Assembly (NCBI GenBank): GCA_964618955.1
Contig: CAZUBO010000003.1
Location: 5,610-69,609 of the forward strand
Reading direction: 5' to 3'
From: JAKLIH01 sp964618955
GTDB taxonomy: Bacteria; Patescibacteriota; Minisyncoccia; UBA6257; JAKLIH01
Length of the DNA: 64,000 nucleotides
The first letter of the stretch is position 1, and each line of letters starts with the position of its first letter. Positions 8,874 through 17,816 of the stretch are shown one piece after another. The notes below the pieces were generated by a model. That model had not been told where the DNA came from. It did no database searches and saw only the letters and a list, made by a program, of their open reading frames with translations. The translations under genes were made by a program, and so were the position numbers.

Positions 8874-9809
8874 ATGCTTTTAAAAAAATTACTAACTGAT
8901 TATTTAAATTTCTTAGAGATTGAAAAAAATCGCAGTATTAATACTCGCGATAATTATGAACGTTATTTAATTCATTTTTTAAAATGACTTTCTAGTTATC
9001 TTGGCAAGAGCTGAGAGACTTTAATTCCTAAAGATATTTCTTATGATGCTTTACGCGAATACCGTTTGTTTTTAAATCGTGAATTAATTGATAATGGTGA
9101 GCAAAGAAAAAAAAATACCCAAGGCTACTATATCATTGCCATTCGTAATTTCTTTAAGTATTTGATTCGTCGTGACGTTGAGATTGTCTCGCCTGATAGA
9201 ATTGATTTACCCAAGACTAGTGATAGGGAGATTACTATAGTATCCGAAAGTGAATTAATTAGACTTTTAGAAGCTCCTGACTTATCAAGTTTGAAAGGTA
9301 TTCGTGATAAAGCTATTTTAGAATTACTTTTTTCTACCGGCCTTCGTGTGTCCGAACTTTGCTCACTAAACAAAGATAGTATCAACTTCCAAACCGGCGA
9401 ATTCCCGATAAGAGGAAAAGGTAGAAAGATTAGAATTGTCTTTCTGTCTGATCGTGCTAAGAAATATGTTGAAGATTGATTAAAAGCTCGAAAGAATATT
9501 GTTGATGAACCTTTGTTTGTTGGCTTACCTAATGTTAAAAGCAAAACCTATACTCGCTTAACTTCTCGCTCTATTGAGCGTATGATAAGATTCTATTCTA
9601 TTAAAGCTGGTATTACTAAGAAAGTAGTTCCTCATACTCTAAGACATTGCTTTGCTACTGATTTGCTTCAGAATGGCGCTGATATTCGTTCCGTCCAATC
9701 AATGCTTGGGCATTCTTCAATTGCTACGACTCAGATCTATACCCATCTTACGGATCGTGCTTTAAAAGAAACTTATCGAAAATTCCATGGTAAAGGAATG
9801 CATAATTAA
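8874..9809 (+). CDS. Tyrosine recombinase XerC/XerD-like
   Basis: 311 residues, the usual length for Xer recombinases that resolve chromosome dimers at dif. The N-terminal SAM-like core-binding domain covers residues 1-100. The catalytic domain shows the first Arg in STGLRVSELCSL, then HTLRHCFATDLL (H..R), GHSSIATTQIYTH with the nucleophile Tyr. TGA codons are read as Trp in the N-terminal part (FLKWLSSYLGKSWETL) and at 9477-9479 (EDWLKARK). No SD. No integrase-type neighbourhood is seen, so a housekeeping role is likelier than a prophage role; whether it is XerC or XerD cannot be decided here. Confidence 0.93.
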
Positions 9810-9812
9810 AAA

Positions 9813-9834
9813 AATTACCTTTTAAAAGGTAATT
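9813..9834. terminator. Bidirectional terminator between xer gene and tRNA-Arg
   Basis: Perfect palindrome AATTACCTTTT/AAAAGGTAATT with A/T runs on both sides. It serves two convergent genes. Confidence 0.7.
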
Positions 9835-9840
9835 CAATTG

Positions 9841-9914
9841 TGCCTCCGGAAGGATTCGAACCTTCAACCTCATGGTCCGAAGCCATGCACTCTATCCAGT
9901 TGCGCTACGGAGGC
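9841..9914 (-). tRNA. tRNA-Arg (anticodon TCG)
   Basis: 74 nt on the minus strand. The acceptor stem GCCTCCG pairs with CGGAGGC, and the T-loop is GGTTCGAATCC. The anticodon loop CTTCGGA gives TCG, which reads CGA/CGN as Arg. CCA is not encoded. Its presence argues that CGA has not been reassigned in this genome. Confidence 0.96.
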
Positions 9915-9967
9915 CAAAATTCATCTTAAAATTATATTAACATATTTTGTTTTTTAAGTAAAGGATT

Positions 9968-10492
9968 ATGAAAAAAATTAATTTAAATTTATTTTATAAA
10001 ATTTACAAAAATCGTTCAAAAACTTTAAGTGTTGTTTCTTGAACTTTAAGTAACAAAGCTTTTTTGTTTTTGTTTTTTGGTATTATCTCTTTTGTTTTTT
10101 TAATTATAAAACATGATTGAAATTTAGTTTTTAAATTATCTTTTAATATTGTTTTAATTTTGTTTTTAGTTAAAATTGTTATCGATGATGTTATCAAGAA
10201 ATATACCTATCATCCACGACCTTATTTAACTCAAACTGATATTGAGCCTTTAGGCAAAAAAGAACAGGGTAGTACTTCACCATCCGGTCATGTAACTGCT
10301 GTTACTGCTGCCGTCTTTACTCTTTGTTTTTATAGTCCTTGATTTGTTTTTCTTTTGCCTTTAATTCCTTTGATTATGTGATCCCGTGTATATAACGGTA
10401 TGCATTGACCTTTGGATGTTTTTTTAGGATTAATTCTTGGAATTATCTTTTCAAACTTTAGTTATATGCTTGCTAGTTTGATTTTTAAGTAA
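9968..10492 (+). CDS. PAP2-type membrane phosphatase
   Basis: 174 residues, integral membrane, with several hydrophobic segments. The three PAP2/lipid phosphate phosphatase motifs are visible: KKYTYHPRP (K-x6-RP), PSGH, and SRVYNGMHWPLD (SR-x5-H-x3-D). Five or more TGA codons are read as Trp, including the one inside motif 3 (HWPLDVFLG), where the family commonly has Trp. A role such as undecaprenyl diphosphate or phosphatidate dephosphorylation is typical of the family; the substrate cannot be told. No SD. The gene lies just upstream of prs. Confidence 0.9.
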
Positions 10493-10534
10493 AATTAATA
10501 TATAATTTATTTAATAAAAACATAAACAAAAAAT

Positions 10535-11521
10535 ATGGACGACAAAAATATGGAATGTCCCTTTCTCATTTTTTCTGGTCGTAATTCTCAACCACTAACC
10601 GACAAAATTTGCGAATATTTAAAAGGCAAATTGCCTTTTGATGTTTGTGGTCAAATCAATGCTGAGAATTTTTCTGATGGCGAGATTAGAGTTCAAATAA
10701 AGAACAATGTTCGTGGCAAAGAGGTTTTTGTGGTTCAATCCACCAATCCTCCAGCTGATAATCTTTTAGAATTACTTATCATTGTCGATGCTTTAAAAAG
10801 ATCTTCCGCTGAAAAAATAACCGTCATTATTCCATATTTCGGTTATGCTCGCCAAGATCGTAAGACTCATGGTCGTGAACCAATCACTGCTAAATTAATG
10901 GCCAATGTCATTGAATCTGCCGGAGTTAACCGCGTAGTTTGTGTTGATTTACATGCCGGTCAAATTCAAGGATTCTTTAATGTTCCTATGGATGATTTAA
11001 AAACCGTTAAATTGTTTGCTGAACAGATTAAAAAAGATTTTTCAGATTTTAATAATTTAGTTATTGCTTCCCCTGACGCCGGTGGTGCCAAACGAGCTGA
11101 AAAATTAACTTCGTATATGCCCGGAAGTTCTTGGGTTATATGTTATAAAAATCGTCACCATGATGGCAAAGATAGCGTTAGCGACTTTAAAATCTTAGGA
11201 GATGTTAAAGACAAAGATGTTGTTATTATTGACGATGTTACTTCAACTTTTAGTACCATTAAAGGTGCCGCTACCGAGATATTAAATCAAGGTGCCAAAA
11301 GTGTTTCGGCTGGTATTGCCCACTGAGCTTGCCCAGACGAAGTTACCGATAGTCTTAAAGGTCATACTGATATTACTAATATATATATTACTAATACTTG
11401 TCCTAGAGCCACTTATCCAATATCATTGGGTGTTGCCAAAGAAATCGACGTATCCAAATTATTAAGTGAAACTATTCTACGTATTGTTAATCATGATTCT
11501 GTATCAGGGTTATTAGAATAA
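10535..11521 (+). CDS. prs: Ribose-phosphate pyrophosphokinase (PRPP synthetase)
   Basis: 328 residues; makes PRPP from ribose-5-phosphate and ATP for nucleotide synthesis. Visible: FSDGEIRVQI, YFGYARQDRKTHGREPITAKLMA, and DLHAGQIQGFF. TGA at 11324-11326 is read as Trp (GIAHWACPDEV). The PRPP-binding loop is unusual: VVIIDDVTSTFSTIKGAA keeps DD and the flanking Thr but lacks the usual TGGT core. A second in-frame ATG at 10550 could be the start. No SD. A terminator follows. Confidence 0.93.
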
Positions 11522-11535
11522 AAATTCAAAACACA

Positions 11536-11570
11536 AAAACAACGTCCAAAATATGGTCGTTGTTTTTTGC
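11536..11570 (+). terminator. Terminator of prs
   Basis: Stem AAAACAACG..CC / GG..CGTTGTTTT with one internal mismatch, followed by a T-run. Confidence 0.75.
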
Positions 11571-11576
11571 TATCCG

Positions 11577-11605
11577 TTGAAAAAACAAAATTAATATGTT
11601 AATAT
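11577..11605 (+). promoter_or_regulatory. Promoter of the large structured RNA
   Basis: TTGAAA (11577-11582), 17-base spacer, extended -10 TGTTAATAT with TAATAT at 11600-11605. Confidence 0.6.
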
Positions 11606-11611
11606 ATTAAT

Positions 11612-11913
11612 AGTTTTTGATCAATTACACGGGGAAAAAGATATTATATCCTGGCTTAATAAGTCTAGAAAGTGAAGAAGGAGGTAGTTCATCTATTAAA
11701 ACGCGTGGCAGACATGTCCGTGTAACTCCGAATGGGGAAACCTAATAAGCATTATTGCTTATTGCTCTGTCGGGTCTACTGTTTACCGAATTGGTTCCTA
11801 GTGGATGCCATATTGAAGAGAGCTTTCGAAATTAGATAATATCTTGCGGTGAGCGAGAGTTCACCGCACCCCCACCTTTAAAATTAAGAAGACCAACGTA
11901 AAAGGTCTTTTTA
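11612..11913 (+). ncRNA. Large structured RNA (about 300 nt), unidentified
   Basis: It has its own promoter and terminator and no open frame, and is GC-richer than its surroundings. Long-range pairings: GATATTAT near 11650 with ATAATATC near 11845 (closing stem); TTACACGG near 11625 with CCGTGTAA near 11722, which crosses the first pairing and so implies a pseudoknot. Local hairpins: AATAAGCA...TGCTTATT-like and GCGGTGA-GCGAGAG-TTCACCGC. The block CCGAATGGGGAAACC (near 11730) equals a conserved segment of 23S rRNA domain I, and GTGGATGCC and GCGGTGAGCGA resemble others, but not in the rRNA order. It does not show RNase P, tmRNA or SRP RNA signatures. Confidence 0.65.
11888..11913 (+). terminator. 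Terminator of the large structured RNA
   Basis: Stem AAGACC / GGTCTT with loop, then TTTTATTTTT. Confidence 0.75.
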
Positions 11914-11973
11914 TTTTTCCCCTATTGAAAAATTACAATAAATGTAGTAGAATGATTTTATAAAATATTTGAA

Positions 11974-12047
11974 GCCCCCATAGCTCAGTTTGGTAGAGCA
12001 GTTGCCTCTTAAGCAAATGGTCGCAGGTTCAAATCCTGCTGGGGGCA
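11974..12047 (+). tRNA. tRNA-Lys (anticodon CTT)
   Basis: 74 nt. Acceptor GCCCCCA / TGGGGGC, D-arm AGCTCAGTTTGGTAGAGC, T-arm GCAGGTTCAAATCCTGC. The anticodon loop CTCTTAA gives CTT, which reads AAG. CCA is not encoded. Confidence 0.96.
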
Positions 12048-12088
12048 CAAAAGAAAAAACGCATTGAATGTGTTAAATTAAAAGAACT

Positions 12089-12116
12089 AGGGTTCCTAAT
12101 ATATATTAGGAACCCT
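12089..12116. terminator. Perfect 28-bp palindrome, bidirectional terminator
   Basis: AGGGTTCCTAATAT and its exact reverse complement sit between tRNA-Lys and the convergent gene at 12129. T-rich sequence follows on the plus strand and A-rich sequence precedes it. Confidence 0.75.
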
Positions 12117-12128
12117 TTCGAAAATATA

Positions 12129-12467
12129 TTAGATGTCGATGATTGTCAACATCTCAATTGTATCAGCGGGGAAGCTTAAATGACACAAAGCTTTAAATTT
12201 TTCAAAGATAGTTTTTTCAATAATATGTCGGACAGTCTCTATTTCAAAACTATCCATCGCGGTTGGACCTTTTTCTGAATGTAGAATTGTTACAATGTTC
12301 GGTTCATAAAATTGAATTTGAAGTTTATGAATCTTTTTTTGACAATTTATCATAAACTTTTTAAACATTTTCTCCATTTTCTCATTGTCACGTTTGTAAG
12401 ATAAAGCACAAGGAGACAATGATACACATAATTTTAATAAATATTGCTTACCTGGCTCTCCGTCCAT
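12129..12467 (-). CDS. Hypothetical protein, 112 residues, strong SD
   Basis: The start is ATG at 12467 because GGAGG lies 6 bases upstream (GGAGGTTTTTTATG). The longer upstream frame lacks such a site. The product is a soluble alpha/beta-looking protein with several cysteines (LKLCVSLSPCALSYKRD) and a C-terminal segment (ETVRHIIEKTIFEKFKALC). No family recognised. It forms a probable two-gene minus-strand unit with 12570-12827, and both are among the few genes here with an SD. It ends in TAA and contains no TGA. Confidence 0.65.
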   Translation of the reverse strand: MDGEPGKQYLLKLCVSLSPCALSYKRDNEKMEKMFKKFMINCQKKIHKLQIQFYEPNIVTILHSEKGPTAMDSFEIETVRHIIEKTIFEKFKALCHLSFPADTIEMLTIIDI

Positions 12468-12536
12468 AAAAAACCTCCAATTGTTTTGCATAAATTACTA
12501 ATTTAATACTAGCATATATTTATAAAAATTCAATAC

Positions 12537-12560
12537 AAAAGGGTTCCCTTAATGGAACCC
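12537..12560 (-). terminator. Terminator after the 12570-12827 gene (minus strand)
   Basis: Minus strand: GGGTTCC-ATTAAG-GGAACCC followed by TTTTGT. Confidence 0.7.
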
Positions 12561-12569
12561 CAAAATATA

Positions 12570-12827
12570 TTATTTTTTTCATTTTTTCTCCTCGATTGGT
12601 TCTAAAATTAATTTCTCTTTTCCACAATTGCAATTGTGAAAGATATATGAATCTAGAGAATTTATCAAATCTTGATACGGGCCACCATATCCTATTAATA
12701 ATACCATCTTGCCAGTTACGATATCTGGCAATTGCCAGCACTTAATTTTGTCATTGAATTGTTTTCCGCGATTGATTGCCTTGGCCAGTTCTTTTGCAAC
12801 CTTACCCTTTATCCTCCAAATTTTCAT
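12570..12827 (-). CDS. Hypothetical protein, 85 residues, strong SD
   Basis: The start is ATG at 12827, 7 bases after GGAGGG. The protein begins MKIWRIKGKVAKELAKAI and contains a HNCNCGK cysteine motif that could bind metal. Both internal Trp codons are TGG. The frame meets TGA at 12579-12581 and, with TGA as Trp, ends WKK-TAA at 12570. If TGA stops here, the product is three residues shorter. Function unknown. A promoter-like TTGTCT-17-TAGGAT lies upstream on the minus strand. Confidence 0.6.
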
Positions 12828-13030
12828 TATAAAACCCTCCAAAAATGAATTTTAACGCCATAAAAGAACAGTGTTCTTATCCTACCACACAGTCCCTCAA
12901 AAGACAAGTCTTTCTTTTTTTTTGACTTTTTCTTTTTTATTTGCTAATATATCAGTACAAAAATACCCACTGAAAAACAGAGTATTTATTTCGTTTTTAA
13001 GCATTAAAGATACTTTTTGAAAAGAATGTT

Positions 13031-13558
13031 ATGACTAAAGAAAATTTTTCTAAAATTTATGACGATCATTCAAAAGAAATTTTTAACTTCCTGTATATCA
13101 GGACTCAGTCTTCTGACTTAGCAAGTGATATTGTGTCAGAAACTTTTTTCAAATTTTGAAAATCAAATTGTGATAAACCCGAAGACTATTTAAAAAATCC
13201 TCGTGCCTTTTTGTATCGTTTAGCCAAGAACTGCTTAGTTGATTCTTATCGTAAAAGCAATCATTATGAAATTATTTCAATTGATGCTAGCCTTGAAGAT
13301 TCTGAAAATGAGAATGTTGCTGAAATTCAAATTCAGTCTAATGAAGATATCAAGACTGATTATGCTGAATCCGAACAAAAACAAATGGTTTTAAATGCTA
13401 TCAAGAAATTAAATCCTATGTATGCTAATGTTTTGATTTATCATTACATTCAAGGCTTAGATTCTAAAGAAATTTCCATAATCATTGATCGTACTGAATC
13501 TAATACTAGAGTTATTATTCATCGTGCTTTAGAATCACTTAAAAAAGCATTAAAATAA
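13031..13558 (+). CDS. ECF-type RNA polymerase sigma factor
   Basis: 175 residues. Region 2: FNFLYIRTQSSDLASDIVSETFFKFWKS, followed by NPRAFLYRLAKNCLVDSYRKS. Region 4: LNPMYANVLIYHYIQGLDSKEISIIIDRTESNTRVIIHRALESLKK. TGA is Trp in FFKFWKS, the usual sigma-2 position of Trp. Length and domain order are typical of extracytoplasmic-function sigma factors. It is followed by two short-spaced genes of unknown function, which may encode its regulators or targets. No SD. Confidence 0.9.
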
Positions 13559-13562
13559 CAAT

Positions 13563-14201
13563 ATGCTTGAGAACGATCCCAATAATATTTTAAATGAATT
13601 ATCTAAAAGTACTCCTAAAACAATTACATGAGATATTCAGACAAAATTAAAACAAGGTGACGTCAATCCTGATGCTCCTACTTTTTATGACACCGAACAT
13701 GACAAAAAGAATATGCAAAAATTAAAAGACCGATTTACTCAGATGGAATCACAAGAAGGTGCTTTTAAAAGTATCTATAAAAAATTTTGGAAAAGCTATT
13801 TACTAAATCAACCTAGTGATATCTTTCCAGATGAAATTTTAGATGCTTTTTTTAATAACAAAGCCACTAATTTAATAATTCAAAAGTCTTTTAAAAAAAT
13901 AGACGAAGATATAATTATTCTGGACCAATTAAATAAGAATGTTGGCGAACATGAAGTTATTAAAGAAAAAGATGTTATAAAATATCTAATTAAAAAAGAA
14001 ACTATTATTGGTAAGAAATTTTGAAAAGATGTAGTGTCAAAGATTCAAAATGAAGCTCATCGTTTTGCTATTACCGCTAAAGAACAGAAGATTCCTTTCA
14101 ATAGCGAATTATTACATTCTAAATTGACAATACTTGAGAATAGTTTTTTAAATACTCTAGCTGATCTTTATTTAAAAAACAAAAAAGATCTTAAAAAATA
14201 A
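13563..14201 (+). CDS. Hypothetical protein co-transcribed with ECF sigma
   Basis: 212 residues, starting 4 bases after the sigma stop codon. It is mostly helical and charged (KLKDRFTQMESQEGAFK, KKETIIGKKFWKDVVSKIQNEAHRF) with no membrane segment or signal peptide. TGA codons are read as Trp at about residues 23 and 154. An anti-sigma or partner role is possible from position only; no domain was recognised. The next gene starts 2 bases after its stop. Confidence 0.75.
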
Positions 14202-14203
14202 CC

Positions 14204-14674
14204 ATGTTTGATATTCAAAACAAATCCAGAAATAGAATAACTCTCAGCAGTTCTCTTTTGTCAATTGCTATTGGTATCTTTTTTCTAACCATTAATTTAA
14301 AATCAGAATTGTTAGAAAACAAATTTCTAATTTTTCAACTCTGTTCTAGTATTCCTATGTTTTTAACTGCTATTCTTTCGTACTCTAAAGCTGGCTACAG
14401 AGAGAAATACAAGTCCTGAGATGGTCTAGGTTGATTTACTTTTACCATTGGCTATGCCTTTATCATTAATGTTATTAGTATTCTAATTAATATAAAAATT
14501 AATCATTCAATCGCTATTTACTTTTTAATGGTTTCAGCCTTAGGAGCTTTTCTTTATTCAATAGTAGATATCAAAGGTGATAGTGGAACTTTTAAAGAGA
14601 GATTTTGCAAAGATTCTTTTTTCTTTAGTATTCTTATCTTTCTAGGGTTATTTGTAGTTTTAGGCATTTATTAA
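14204..14674 (+). CDS. Hypothetical four-helix membrane protein
   Basis: 156 residues with four hydrophobic segments (around residues 18-30, 43-58, 80-97, 105-120 and a last one near the C-terminus). TGA codons give the Trp residues in WDGLGWFTFTIGYAF. It is third in the operon after an ECF sigma factor, 2 bases from the preceding gene, and a terminator follows at once. Function unknown. Confidence 0.7.
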
Positions 14675-14700
14675 AATCAATCTTACGATTGATTTTTTTT
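14675..14700 (+). terminator. Terminator of the sigma-factor operon
   Basis: Stem AATCAATC / GATTGATT with TTAC loop, then T8. Confidence 0.85.
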
Positions 14701-14753
14701 AAATTCTACTTTATACTATTATCAATATGTTAATAAAAATTCATTTTCAAATT

Positions 14754-16871
14754 ATGAAAAAATTATTTTTAATATTAGTTTTCTTCTTGTTTAACATCAA
14801 TATCTTTAATGCTAAAGCCGTAACCGAAAGTGGTTTTAATAATTTTAATTCCTCTTTGAATATTGGTAACTATATCCAAACTACTTACTATCGTTGAAAA
14901 TGTAATTCTAATAATAAGTGTGAAAAAACCCAAACCAAAACTGATGGCGATTTCGATTCTGAAAGTAAATGTTTAAGTAATTGTCCTTCAAAGACAACAG
15001 CTTACACTTCTTCTAACATTAACAATAATTTTAATTTCAACTTTACAACAACTTCCACTACTAAAGCTTCTTTTAATTCATATAATTCTAGCAATTTAAA
15101 TGTTGGTAGTTTTAAAACCACAACTAATACAATAACTACATTACCAACAGCTTCTACTGATAGCTTGTCAGGCTTTAATTTTTCAGCTTCCAATCTTCAA
15201 ACATTAAATTCTAAAACTACTACTCCTTCTGCAACTCAAAATACTGCTTTTATACAACCAACTATTAAATCAGATTCTGTAGAAGATTTAGAGCCAGCAA
15301 CGATTGGCAAAAGTATTTTCAGTAATTTATTACAAGGGTTGGGTATTATACAGCCAAATTCAACATTAAACAATGGTAATATTTTAACTATCCCTAAACC
15401 AGGATCAGGTGATGTTGCTCCTATGGATATTAAAGATGTTCATTATCAACCTTGCGAAATCAAAAACTTGAAATTATTAGATCCGGACAAAAATTATAAA
15501 TATGGTGATTATATTACTTTCCAATTTGGTGCCCAATGCGATTATCAAAGCTATCAATCCTATGTTCAATTAAAATATAAGCTAACTAATGATAAGTATA
15601 CATATATGTATGAGTTAATAAATATCTCTACTAGCAATAATCTTGAGGTTTCTTTTCTTTTATCACCAGATGATCTAAAAATTATTAATAATAAATTACA
15701 ATTGAATATTGATATTCATCAATGTCGATATATTAATGATGATGGCAAAGTTGAACCCGATCCTTTTTGCCTGGATACTTTTAAAAACAATCAAAACGAC
15801 TTAGATAGTACTTCTTCAAAAAACTTTTATTTAAAGTTTCCAAATTCCTTAGAGGCTTCTAATAAATGTAGCTATTCTATTATTTCTCCAGAGAATAATA
15901 CTACTTTTGTCGAAGAAGGCAAATTAAAGGATTCGCAAATAGAAACGAAGCTTTTGGTAAAATGCCCTAAGATTCCCGATAATGTTAAAGCCAATAACGA
16001 TACTAAAGATATTGTAATCTGAGAAAATGTTTTTTGTAAATATAATCTTACTGGGTCTTGAATGCAAATTGGCAGAGATAAACCCTACCAGCAAAGGTCT
16101 TATCGGCTAGGAGAAACTACTGAAATTAATATCAATAAGTACTATTTTTATCTAGAAGGGATCTTTAATCAGGGCGATATTAAAGATTGCTATATAAAAT
16201 CAATAATTTCCGAAATGGACTCTAATGGTTTGTTATTAGGGAGTAAAGAATTCATTACTAACTTTGGTATTCAGAAATGCAAGATCGAAATAAAATTAGA
16301 CTCTGCAGAGATAAATGATATTAATCATCCGTATTATACTTCCAAAACACCCAGCATACCTTTAAAAATGATTTTTTATTGTAATCGTGACTCAACCTCA
16401 CCTCAACCATATTGAGTCCAATGGTATTTTAAAACGGGTCATAAAGTTTATGATCAATACTATGGTGGTAGAGTTATGTTCCTTCCAATTTCGAAAGATA
16501 GAATTACTAAAATTAGCGATAAAGAATATTTGTTAAAAGCCAATTTACCATTATCTAGTATAGCTGAGATTATGGAGATAAAAGAAAATGCTCAGTCACC
16601 TAGTTATATAAACGTTTTTGTTGGATCTTATGCTACTATCGAAACCGATAGTAATGGCGATCATTATTTTATTAGTAATAATCTTATAGAACCGACTAAA
16701 GATGCTAAAATATATTTTTATTATGATGGTGAAACTCCATCAGATAATCCTGATATTCAACCTGGACCTACAACTTCTACTACCAAAGGAGAAAAGGGAG
16801 GAGATGATAATTCTCCAAAACCGGGTATCTTAAAACGTATTCTAAATTTCTTTGGTATTAATCTAAGGTAA
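14754..16871 (+). CDS. Large secreted Cys-containing protein (paralogue of 38032-41373)
   Basis: 705 residues. Signal peptide MKKLFLILVFFLFNINIFNAKA, then AVTESGFNNFN and a small four-Cys module (YYRWKCNSNNKC ... SKCLSNC) that is also found at the N-terminus of the 1113-residue protein at 38032. A Ser/Thr/Asn-rich low-complexity region follows to about residue 170, then beta-rich domains with paired cysteines. Trp residues are encoded by TGA in several places (for example 16020-16022, 16413-16415). An in-frame ATG at 14727 is an alternative start. Probably exported and possibly surface-anchored; the role is unknown. Confidence 0.8.
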
Positions 16872-16873
16872 TA

Positions 16874-16903
16874 AAACAGGGCACTTAATAGTGCTCTGTT
16901 TAA
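16874..16903 (+). terminator. Terminator of the 14754 gene
   Basis: Stem AAACAGGGCAC / GTGCTCTGTTT with TTAATA loop (one G-T pair). Confidence 0.75.
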
Positions 16904-17128
16904 TTGCATTTTTCATCAAACTATACTGTTCATTATTCTCAACGTCAATGTCCAGTACCACTAACATCGTTGACTGGGAATATTCTAGTTTTAAGAACTG
17001 ACCAATAAGGGGGAAATGCAATGGTTTAGTTATACGAAAAAGTGTAGTATGAATGAGGTTAATTACGATTTTGTAGTGATTTCGTAGTTGTTTTACTTTG
17101 TAAATAATAAAAACACTAGTTTTTTTAC
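16904..17128. other. Intergenic stretch without a convincing gene
   Basis: The 324 bases between the stop at 16871 and the start at 17196 hold the terminator above, the promoter at 17129 and otherwise no clear feature. A minus-strand frame of about 90 codons crosses it but starts at a TTG inside the promoter and ends inside the preceding gene. Confidence 0.5.
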
Positions 17129-17191
17129 TTGACAAATAAAAAAAATTTGGTATAATTTCTTTAACATACTCTTAACGGTATTTTAAAGAAA
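17129..17191 (+). promoter_or_regulatory. Promoter and candidate operator of the first AbiE pair
   Basis: TTGACA (17129-17134), 16-base spacer, TATAAT (17151-17156). A 9-bp inverted repeat, TTTCTTTAA (17156-17164) and TTAAAGAAA (17183-17191), spans the likely transcription start. AbiEi antitoxins are known to autoregulate by binding inverted repeats in their promoters, so this is a plausible operator. Confidence 0.6.
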
Positions 17192-17195
17192 CAAT

Positions 17196-17816
17196 ATGAA
17201 TACAATCATGGACTTTGCAAATACATTTAAGAATACAGTCATTATATCATTAAGTGACATAAACAAGGAGTTTCCTAAGTTTTATCGCCATCGTTTGACT
17301 GAATGACAAAATCAAGGATATATCAAGAAAATTATCCGTGGTTTTTATATTTTATCCGATTTAGATTTGAATGAATTCACGTCTTTTGCTATTGCTAATA
17401 GAATCTATGAACCATCATATATTTCTTTAGAATCAGCCTTAAGATACTATAACTTCATTCCTGAACAAACTTTTGCTGTGACTTCTATATCTACCCTCAA
17501 GACCAAGACATTCAATACTTGAATGGATAGATTTGTTTATAGTAGTATTATTCCCAATCTATTCTTTGGTTATGAAATAGTTCATTTCAAGAATTTTGTT
17601 TTTAAGATTGCCAATCGAGAGAAGGCAATCTTAGATTATTTGTATTTTCATCGCCATTTTAAAACCGAAAAGGATATTGAAGAATTGAGATTCAATATTG
17701 AAGAGATCAAGAATACATTAAATACTGATAGATTAAAGGACTATCTATCAAAGTACAATAACAAGTCTTTTGAAAAAATAATTAATAATTTTTTAAACTA
17801 TATTTATCATGATTAG
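17196..17816 (+). CDS. AbiEi-type antitoxin (copy 1)
   Basis: 206 residues, the same length as copy 3 at 36544 and clearly paralogous to it (RLTEWQNQGYIKKI, SYISLESALRYYNFIPE, KIANREKAILDYLYFHRHFKT). The N-terminal winged helix is expected to bind DNA and the C-terminal domain to silence the toxin. The family is the antitoxin of type IV AbiE toxin-antitoxin systems that abort phage infection. TGA is Trp in TEWQNQG and at 17520-17522. The last codons overlap the next gene by 8 bases (ATGATTAG), a sign of translational coupling. Confidence 0.88.

Noticed and set aside
9128..9544. Minus-strand open frame of 138 codons inside the Xer recombinase gene
   Set aside because: It is an antisense shadow of a well-supported recombinase with intact catalytic motifs.
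9841..9914. CGA reassigned to another amino acid
   Set aside because: A normal-looking tRNA-Arg(TCG) is present, so CGA is most simply read as Arg.
11612..11913. A real 23S rRNA gene fragment
   Set aside because: Only one 15-base block is identical and the other similar segments are out of order; it is too short and unlinked to 16S or 5S.
16863..17135. Minus-strand open frame of about 90 codons
   Set aside because: It begins at a TTG inside a strong plus-strand promoter, runs antisense over a terminator and into the end of the preceding gene, and has no SD or recognisable domain.
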